DNA of 64,000 nucleotides from Methylococcus mesophilus (lineage in GTDB: Bacteria > Pseudomonadota > Gammaproteobacteria > Methylococcales > Methylococcaceae), in NCBI RefSeq assembly GCF_026247885.1, contig NZ_CP110921.1, positions 2,475,001-2,539,000 on the forward strand, written 5' to 3'. Shown one piece after another: positions 58,739-64,000 of this stretch. The notes beneath the pieces are model-generated. The model was not told the origin of the DNA and searched no databases. It saw only the letters and a list, made by a program, of their open reading frames with translations. Position numbers and translations under genes: made by a program. How positions within the stretch are numbered: position 1 is the first letter of the stretch; each line of letters opens with the position of its first letter.

Positions 58739-59916
58739 GCCCCCATTACTTTCCGGATTTGCTCCCCACCGACCTTGGGAATACCGATGCGCGCGCAGAA
58801 ATTCATGGTTTTTGTCATCAGGTTGTTGACCGCCAGCGGATAGCAATAGGAGATTTCCGAGAATCCGCCGCGACCATCCTTTCGCTTTCCGACTAGGACC
58901 TGGCGGATCGCATCCGGAACATCCGGCTCGCAGAGCTGCTCGAATGGCCGCAGCGCCCGTTCGCACTTCAGCCGCAAATAGCCCTCCAGCTCGCCCGTTG
59001 CGTCGATGGGCAGCAGTTGTGCACGCTCGATGCGCTGGATGGCCTCGCGGGCATCCCATTGCAGCCGGATATCCAGTTTGGCCAACAGCTCGGGCTGGCC
59101 GATCAGCACGATGCCGAGCAGCCGTTGCAGCCCATCTTTGTTTTCCCAGAACCGCTTTAGATGTTTGAGCACGGGAACCGTCAGGGCATGCGCCTCTTCA
59201 ATGAGCAGCAGGTTCAGGAATCCGGCGCGCCGATTGGATAACAGCAATTCCAGTGAGCGGTGCTGGCGCGCTTCAGGCGTTCTCGGCACCGACTGTCTCG
59301 GGGCCAGCGTGCGCAGAATCGCCTCATGGATTTGGGTGCTCTTGAATATCCGCCCGCGAGTTTCGACGTCGTCGATATCGGTGACGTAGGGGGTGATCAC
59401 CGTCACCTGTTCCTCCCTCATCGATTCAATGAAAAAATCTTTCGCCGTGGACTTGCCCGCGCCGGACTCGCCGACGACGGCCACGAACCGCTGTCCTCGC
59501 AGGGCATCGCGCATGGCCGCTAGCGCGAACGCATGCGACTCGCCCAGATAAATGTCGTCCACCTCGTTCACATCGTCATGGAACGGATCGCGGGCCAGCT
59601 TGAAATGGCGTTTGGCCGCTGGTGACAGCCACTCGGGTTCTGTTAACATCTCATTCTCCGTTGTGGGCGATTGCCCATTGCTATCCGGCTGATGGGTGTT
59701 GCAGCACTCATCAGCCACTCTAAATATCGATTCGTCGACGCTCAGCCCGCGATCCTGCAACGCATGCAGGATTCCTTTTTCCAGCATCAGGGCATTTTTC
59801 GGCCACTGATCGTGGTTTACGATCTGGGCGATCGTGGCGGGGCTGACCCCACAATCCCGCGCCAGTGCGGCTTGGGCGATGCCGGCCTCAATGAGTGCGC
59901 GCTTGAGTTTCAGCAT
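58735..59916 (-). CDS. Mu B-like transposition ATPase
   Basis: 393 residues. N-terminal helix-turn-helix (GIAQAALARDCGVSPATIAQIVN) as in MuB, then a AAA+ domain: Walker A VVGESGAGKSTAKDFF (~150-165), Walker B LNLLLIEEAHAL, sensor VLIGQPELLAKL. MuB binds target DNA, activates the transposase and gives target immunity. It is encoded directly after the small gene following MuA, as in Mu-type elements. Confidence 0.92.
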   Translation of the reverse strand: MLKLKRALIEAGIAQAALARDCGVSPATIAQIVNHDQWPKNALMLEKGILHALQDRGLSVDESIFRVADECCNTHQPDSNGQSPTTENEMLTEPEWLSPAAKRHFKLARDPFHDDVNEVDDIYLGESHAFALAAMRDALRGQRFVAVVGESGAGKSTAKDFFIESMREEQVTVITPYVTDIDDVETRGRIFKSTQIHEAILRTLAPRQSVPRTPEARQHRSLELLLSNRRAGFLNLLLIEEAHALTVPVLKHLKRFWENKDGLQRLLGIVLIGQPELLAKLDIRLQWDAREAIQRIERAQLLPIDATGELEGYLRLKCERALRPFEQLCEPDVPDAIRQVLVGKRKDGRGGFSEISYCYPLAVNNLMTKTMNFCARIGIPKVGGEQIRKVMGA

Positions 59917-60085
59917 CGCGTCCCCTCATGTACTGCACCCGCTTCACCTCGCCTTCGCAGACGATTTCAATGCAGGTCACCCCATTGATACGCCACACGC
60001 TGATGGCGCACAGCTCCGGCATGTGCTGAGCGAGCGTAAACATCGCGGCCTTCATTTCGTCTTTGATCTCGCCTTCATCATCCAT
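59888..60085 (-). CDS. Small prophage protein between MuA and MuB
   Basis: 65 residues (MDDEGEIKDEMKAAMFTLAQHMPELCAISVWRINGVTCIEIVCEGEVKRVQYMRGRD), a compact alpha-beta sequence. AGGAG precedes the ATG. It ends 29 bp inside the MuB gene. Function unknown. Confidence 0.65.
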   Translation of the reverse strand: MDDEGEIKDEMKAAMFTLAQHMPELCAISVWRINGVTCIEIVCEGEVKRVQYMRGRDAETQARTH

Positions 60086-60099
60086 CGTTGTGTCTCCTC

Positions 60100-61905
60100 T
60101 CAAACCGCCCGCAACGCAGGCCTTGCCGGCGCCTCTGCGGGCTGTTCCAGCCAGGCCCGCAGCGTTGCCAGTTCCCGTTCCGGCGCGCCTTCAGGGCACC
60201 GGTCTTTGATGGCGGCGTAATATTCCGGCCGCCAGCCTCGGCCCATGACCGAGGCGAGCCGCGCGCAAATATCCGTCACCGTCAAAATCTGTTCCGCCAC
60301 CCGCACCGGGTGAGCGACTTCCACCACCTCGCCACGCCGCTTCATGTACTCGGGCACGTACACCTCCCGCAGGTGAGAGTGTGCATTCAGCCCGCCGAAG
60401 GGCGCCGCGTTCCTGGCTTTGGCCTTTTCGATCTCCTCGTCCGATCGTCCCGGATACGCGGTGCGGTCGGCCGTTTTTGCCGCCTCTTCTATCGGGGTAT
60501 CCCGTAGCGCGCGGAACTCCTGACCGAACACCGGCGCATCGGCGCGGAATCCGCTCGTCTGCTCAAATGCCACCGGATCGATCACATGGGTTTGCTCATC
60601 GCCCTTGTAATCCGCGATCGTCACCAGTACCTGGTTGGCGCCATAAACCAGCGGGCTGACCGTGACGGTCATGTCCCGGAACACGCCGGCAATGCCGGAC
60701 AGGTCGTACACTAGGGACTGTTTCGCAGACGGGTGCCGGAAACTGACGGTTAGCCCCCCGGCGCCGGTCGCCCGCACCTTGCGCGGCTCCGGCTCGGCCG
60801 TCAGCAGATAGCGGCACAGCTCGTCATCCGGCAACGTGCGCAGCTGCTCCTGGCGGATGGTTTGCCAGAGCGCATAGCGGGCCTGCGGTTGAGCCAGGCC
60901 GATACGCTTCAGGCGCGAGTCGTAGTGCGGTATCGCATTGGCGTTGAACGCCCGGTACCACGCCTCCGCTGCGGTATTGAGTTCGTCCACGTTCCGCACC
61001 GGCTCGAATTTGAGCCGGCTTTCGAACAGCTTTTCGACGATGTTGTTGGCACATTCCACCTGGCCCTTGGCCCGCGCCTGGCCGCGGGCATGCGCCCAGG
61101 TCTCCACTTGCAGGGCGCGCAGCGCGTTGTGGATGGCGCCGCCGGCATCGGATCCTTTGTCCCATACCAGCAGCTCGGGCACGCCATGGAAGGGGCAGCC
61201 CAGCGCATCGAGCTGGCGCCAGGCGTAGAGCAGGAAATCGTAGAGATTGGTCTGCGTTTCACCTTTGGCCTGGTAGTAGCGAACGATGACGACGCTGGAC
61301 ATGTGATCGGTCAGCACATAGCGCCAGCACTTCAGGTTGCCGATCCGCTCCACCCAGGCGGGTTTGTTGCGGTGGATTTCCTCGTCGCGCAGTACCCGCT
61401 GCTCGCCATTGGGCGCGTAATACAGCAGGCAGAGCGAGGGGTCGGTCTGATGCACGTGGTTGGGGTACAGGCTGCTCATGGGCACATGCGGTGTGTCCAG
61501 CGCGGCCGACCGGGCATCCAGGTGCGCCCGCCGCAACAGCGTCCGCACCCGGCTCGCGCCGACCGGTATCGCCCGGCCATTGCTGGCCATCAGCGAAATG
61601 GCGTTCGGCACCTCCATCGTCACCTTGCCGTTCTTGCGGATGCCGGGCCGGATCGCCGCGCCCAACTCACGCAACACCTGTTCGTCCAGTGCCGTGGAGC
61701 CCGCGTCCGAGCGGGTCTTGCGTCCGCTGCTCCAGCCCACTTTGCGCAGCCCCCGGTACACCCGGTTGGCATCGGCCCAGCCGTGCTCGGCCAGAAAGCC
61801 CTGGATCAACTCGCCCCGCTGCCGGTGCGGCGCCGCGTCCAGCCGACGCGCCAACGCGCGGAACTGGTCCAACAGGGTGACGGAATACGGTTCGACGATG
61901 GCCAT
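60100..61905 (-). CDS. Mu A-like DDE transposase
   Basis: 601 residues (Mu A is 663). An N-terminal DNA-binding helical part, then the RNase H-type catalytic core with the DDE set at about D155 (NHVHQTDPSLC), D249 (ELLVWDKGSDAGG) and E284 (ARAKGQVECANNIVEKLFE), and a Mu C-terminal beta-barrel (SPLVYGANQVLVTIADY). It carries out replicative transposition of the phage. Ends with a region that in Mu contacts MuB and ClpX. Confidence 0.94.
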   Translation of the reverse strand: MAIVEPYSVTLLDQFRALARRLDAAPHRQRGELIQGFLAEHGWADANRVYRGLRKVGWSSGRKTRSDAGSTALDEQVLRELGAAIRPGIRKNGKVTMEVPNAISLMASNGRAIPVGASRVRTLLRRAHLDARSAALDTPHVPMSSLYPNHVHQTDPSLCLLYYAPNGEQRVLRDEEIHRNKPAWVERIGNLKCWRYVLTDHMSSVVIVRYYQAKGETQTNLYDFLLYAWRQLDALGCPFHGVPELLVWDKGSDAGGAIHNALRALQVETWAHARGQARAKGQVECANNIVEKLFESRLKFEPVRNVDELNTAAEAWYRAFNANAIPHYDSRLKRIGLAQPQARYALWQTIRQEQLRTLPDDELCRYLLTAEPEPRKVRATGAGGLTVSFRHPSAKQSLVYDLSGIAGVFRDMTVTVSPLVYGANQVLVTIADYKGDEQTHVIDPVAFEQTSGFRADAPVFGQEFRALRDTPIEEAAKTADRTAYPGRSDEEIEKAKARNAAPFGGLNAHSHLREVYVPEYMKRRGEVVEVAHPVRVAEQILTVTDICARLASVMGRGWRPEYYAAIKDRCPEGAPERELATLRAWLEQPAEAPARPALRAV

Positions 61906-62424
61906 GGGTTACCCCAGTGTTTTGTATCCGGAGAGGTTTGCCTCGCAGGCATCGGCAAACCCTTGAGCCGCCTGCATCACCTGGTCGGCCAGGTCGTACA
62001 GGTGCACGGCCATCATGCGCAGCGCCGCATCGTGGTCGGCGGGCTCGCCCGGCAGCTCGACGGTGAGGATGCGTTCCAACTGCCGGGTGAGCCGATCGAA
62101 TCCCTGCAGCGTCTCTCCGGCCGCGACCGTCACGTCGAGGTTGATGCCGTTGACCACCGCCGGCCAGCTCGGGACCGCGCTTTCGCGCTCTATCAACTTC
62201 TGTTGCAGGTCGTCGATCTGCAGGTTTTTGGACTCCAGCAGCCGTTGTTTACCGGCATCTGCGGTCTTGAGCTTTTCGATCGCCTTGGCGTGGTCTTCGT
62301 CTTTCTTGCGCAGCGCTAGGCGCAGCTCGCGGACGGACATGCAGGCAATTTCATCGAGCTCCAGTGACCTGCTCCCCGAGATTAGTCCGGTCGTGATGTA
62401 GAGTCTGCCTCGATAGGAGGCAGC

Positions 62425-62688
62425 ATGAAGAAGCGTTTCACCGAAGAACAGATCATTGGCATCCTGAAGGAAGCCGAAGCCGGCCTAAAAGTAGCGGAGC
62501 TGTGCCGCAAGCACGGGCTCAGCGAGGCGACGTACTACAACTGGAAAGCGAAATACGGCGGCCTGACAGTGTCGGATGCGCAGCGGCTCAAGGCACTGGA
62601 GACCGAGAATGCCCGGCTCAAGCGCCTGCTGGCGGAGGCGATGCTGGACAATGCTGCGTTGAAAGAGGTTGTAGGCCGAAAGTGGTAA
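62425..62688 (+). CDS. IS3-family transposase OrfA
   Basis: 87 residues: HTH (LCRKHGLSEATYYNWKAKYG) and leucine zipper helix. An AGGAGG site lies at 62416-62421, just before the ATG. A -1 frameshift near its end would fuse it to OrfB, as in other IS3 elements; the sequence CCGAAAGTGG around 62676-62685 is a possible shift site. Confidence 0.95.
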   Translation: MKKRFTEEQIIGILKEAEAGLKVAELCRKHGLSEATYYNWKAKYGGLTVSDAQRLKALETENARLKRLLAEAMLDNAALKEVVGRKW

Positions 62689-63530
62689 GCCCACAAGCCA
62701 AGAGGGTGGCGGTCTCCCATCTGATGACAAAGCACCAGATGGGCGTCACGCGGGCTTGTGGGCTGATCGGTATTTCTCGGTCGCTGTATCGCTACGAAGC
62801 TAAGCGGCCAGTAGACCAGGAGCTCAAGGAACGACTGTGCGAATTGGCAGCGCAGAAGCGGCGCTATGGGTATCGCCGGCTGCACGTGCTACTTTGCCGA
62901 GAGGGTTGGGAAATCAACCGAAAGCGCACCTATCGCGTGTATCACGAGGCCGGCCTGATGGTCCGCAAACGAAAGCGGAAGCGCATTGCCGGCGTGGAGC
63001 GCCAAATCAAGGTCGCGCCATCGGCGCCTAACGAGAGTTGGTCTATGGACTATGTTTCGGACGGTTTGGCCGATGGTCGGCGGCTGCGGTGCCTGAATAT
63101 CGTCGATGACTTCACGAAGCAGTGCTTGGCCATCGAAGTCGATACTTCGCTGCCTGGCAGACGTGTAGTCGGTGTGCTGCAACGGCTGGCAGAGATCCGC
63201 GGATTGCCCAAATCAGTCACCGTCGACAACGGCCCCGAGTTTGCCGGCAAGGCTTTGGATGAATGGGCCGATAGCCAAGGACTGTGCTTGAGCTTCATCC
63301 AGCCAGGTAAGCCACAGCAGAACGCCTACATCGAAAGCTTCAACGGCAAATTCCGGGATGAATGCCTGAACGAGCATTGGTTCGTCTCGATGTGCCATGC
63401 TCGCCAAGTCATTGAGGAGTGGCGTCGGGAATACAATGAGCAACGCCCCCACAGTTCGTTGGCTTACCTGACGCCAGATCAGTTTGCAGACACATTTTTA
63501 ACCGCAGACTCTATGTCCGTTTCGGACTAA
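62682..63530 (+). CDS. IS3-family transposase OrfB (DDE integrase core)
   Basis: About 282 residues in the -1 frame relative to OrfA. An HTH-21-type region (LCELAAQKRRYGYRRLHVLL) and an integrase core with D in NESWSMDYVSDG, D in VTVDNGPEFAGKALD, and E in QNAYIESFNGKFRDECLNEH. All DDE residues are present, so the element may be active. A GTG at 62682 is a nominal start; the functional product is probably the OrfAB fusion. Confidence 0.95.
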   Translation: MVSPQAKRVAVSHLMTKHQMGVTRACGLIGISRSLYRYEAKRPVDQELKERLCELAAQKRRYGYRRLHVLLCREGWEINRKRTYRVYHEAGLMVRKRKRKRIAGVERQIKVAPSAPNESWSMDYVSDGLADGRRLRCLNIVDDFTKQCLAIEVDTSLPGRRVVGVLQRLAEIRGLPKSVTVDNGPEFAGKALDEWADSQGLCLSFIQPGKPQQNAYIESFNGKFRDECLNEHWFVSMCHARQVIEEWRREYNEQRPHSSLAYLTPDQFADTFLTADSMSVSD

Positions 63531-64000
63531 ATCGGGGAGCAGGTCACCAGACCTCGCACCTCCTGGTCGTTGGCGAGCTCGTCGATCTCGTCCTCGTCCA
63601 GCACCGCGAGTTCGATCAGCTTGGTTTTGCCGAGAGCCATCAAATTTGCGTTTGAACGCAAATTTGAGAATTTGCGAGCGGCCCGAATCAGCTTCGACGC
63701 GACGAACTGGTCGATCCCAATTTTTTGAACTGCATCCATGAACTCGCCGCGGGGTTCGCGGTCTTTGATCTGAATCAATCTCCGCCCAGCTTCCAGCATG
63801 GCTTCGGCGGATTGATTCAGCAGAAATCGTATTTCCTGGGTCACCCGATCCAGCTGATACGGGAGAATGTCGCCGTATTGCCTGTCTGTTTCGGCGGCAT
63901 CCAACACAGCCCGATTGTGGTTTGCTATGAGCTGTTCTTCGGGGAGTGCCGGCAGATTGGGCATTTCGGTTTCAGGCAGCTTCTCGCGTCCCATCTCAAC

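Larger units (their letters stand above)
62365..63546 (+). mobile_element. Complete IS3-family element (IS407-like group), 1182 bp
   Basis: Terminal inverted repeats TGACCTGCTCCCCGA (62365-62379) and TCGGGGAGCAGGTCA (63532-63546) are perfect over 15 bp. It is flanked by a 4-bp duplication CCAG (62361-62364 and 63547-63550), typical of the IS407 group. Encodes OrfA and OrfB in overlapping frames. A second, truncated copy lies at 29546-30237 in inverse orientation. Confidence 0.96.
61909..63994 (-). pseudogene. DUF3102-type prophage gene split by an IS3-family insertion
   Basis: The 5' part (63994 to 63547) encodes LLNQSAEAMLEAGRRLIQIKDREPRGEFMDAVQKIG and more, as in DUF3102 proteins; the 3' part (62364 to 61909) encodes a coiled coil (ELRLALRKKDEDHAKAIEKLKTAD...LQQKLIERE). 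Removing the IS and one copy of its CCAG duplication joins them in frame (...EVRGLELDEIACMSVRELR...). The full protein would be about 300 residues. DUF3102 proteins occur in Mu-like phages near MuA; function unknown. As it stands the gene is disrupted. Confidence 0.88.
44542..64000 (-). mobile_element. Mu-like (transposable) prophage, right-end part; left end outside window
   Basis: Gene order on the minus strand follows phage Mu: transposase A, B, early genes, GemA, Mor, lysis, gp25-28 region, portal gp29, gp30 and gpG. The end near 44542-44550 is where the subtilase frame is broken. Genes expected after gpG (protease/scaffold, major head, sheath, tape measure, baseplate, fibres) are missing, so the element is deleted or defective. 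The repressor/left end must lie beyond 64000. Confidence 0.85.

Overview
The window is GC-rich, densely coded bacterial DNA. Gene content points to a gammaproteobacterium: an ftsY-ftsE-ftsX-rpoH block, a proteobacterial SAH riboswitch in front of ahcY, an Eps-type exopolysaccharide locus and a Mu-like prophage. A methanotroph such as Methylococcus is my best guess, but that is inference from gene content; no marker gene in the window proves it.

Layout. (1) 1-909: the 3' end of an unrecognised membrane protein gene. (2) 916-15784, all on the minus strand: one exopolysaccharide locus reading from an EpsL-like outer-membrane barrel through an ATP-grasp enzyme, the initiating sugar-phosphate transferase (EpsB), the export/chain-length set (EpsE, EpsF, EpsG), polymerase, two glycosyltransferases, flippase, a secreted lyase-like protein and an Alg14/Alg13-like glycosyltransferase pair. 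Many genes overlap by 4 bp. (3) 16052-20603: chromosomal genes (DUF6794-like, opgD-like, a calcium/proton exchanger, a PEBP protein, a family 2 glycosyltransferase). (4) 20782-24520: an activated-methyl-cycle block metK - SAH riboswitch - ahcY - metF. (5) 24543-30952: a damaged type I restriction-modification locus, hsdR-hsdS intact but hsdM reduced to its 3' part, with a RAYT/REP module and a truncated IS3-family copy in the gap. (6) 31102-38575: rpoH, ftsX, ftsE, then one ORF fusing heme A synthase (CtaA) to the SRP receptor FtsY, followed upstream by a SCO-like protein and SURF1 (cytochrome oxidase assembly), then DUF2909 and ApbE. (7) 38667-41560: a small island with an HTH remnant, a GHKL-ATPase/nuclease gene split by an in-frame TAG, and a coupled DUF6155-like gene. 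(8) 41529-43555: arfB and an ABC-F gene. (9) about 44542-64000 and beyond: a Mu-like prophage inserted in a subtilase gene. It reads right to left: DUF3102 gene (split by a complete IS3-family copy), MuA, MuB, early genes, GemA, Mor, lysis cassette (holin, transglycosylase, nested spanins), TraR, gp25-like, gp26, gp27, gp28 terminase, gp29 portal, two cargo genes including a BspA-type repeat protein, gp30 head morphogenesis and gpG. It then stops. No capsid or tail genes follow, so it looks deleted.

The strongest leads are the CtaA-FtsY fusion, the GHKL/PD-(D/E)xK gene with its internal amber codon, the truncated Mu-like element with unusual cargo, and the EpsG homologue whose nucleotide-binding motifs are eroded.
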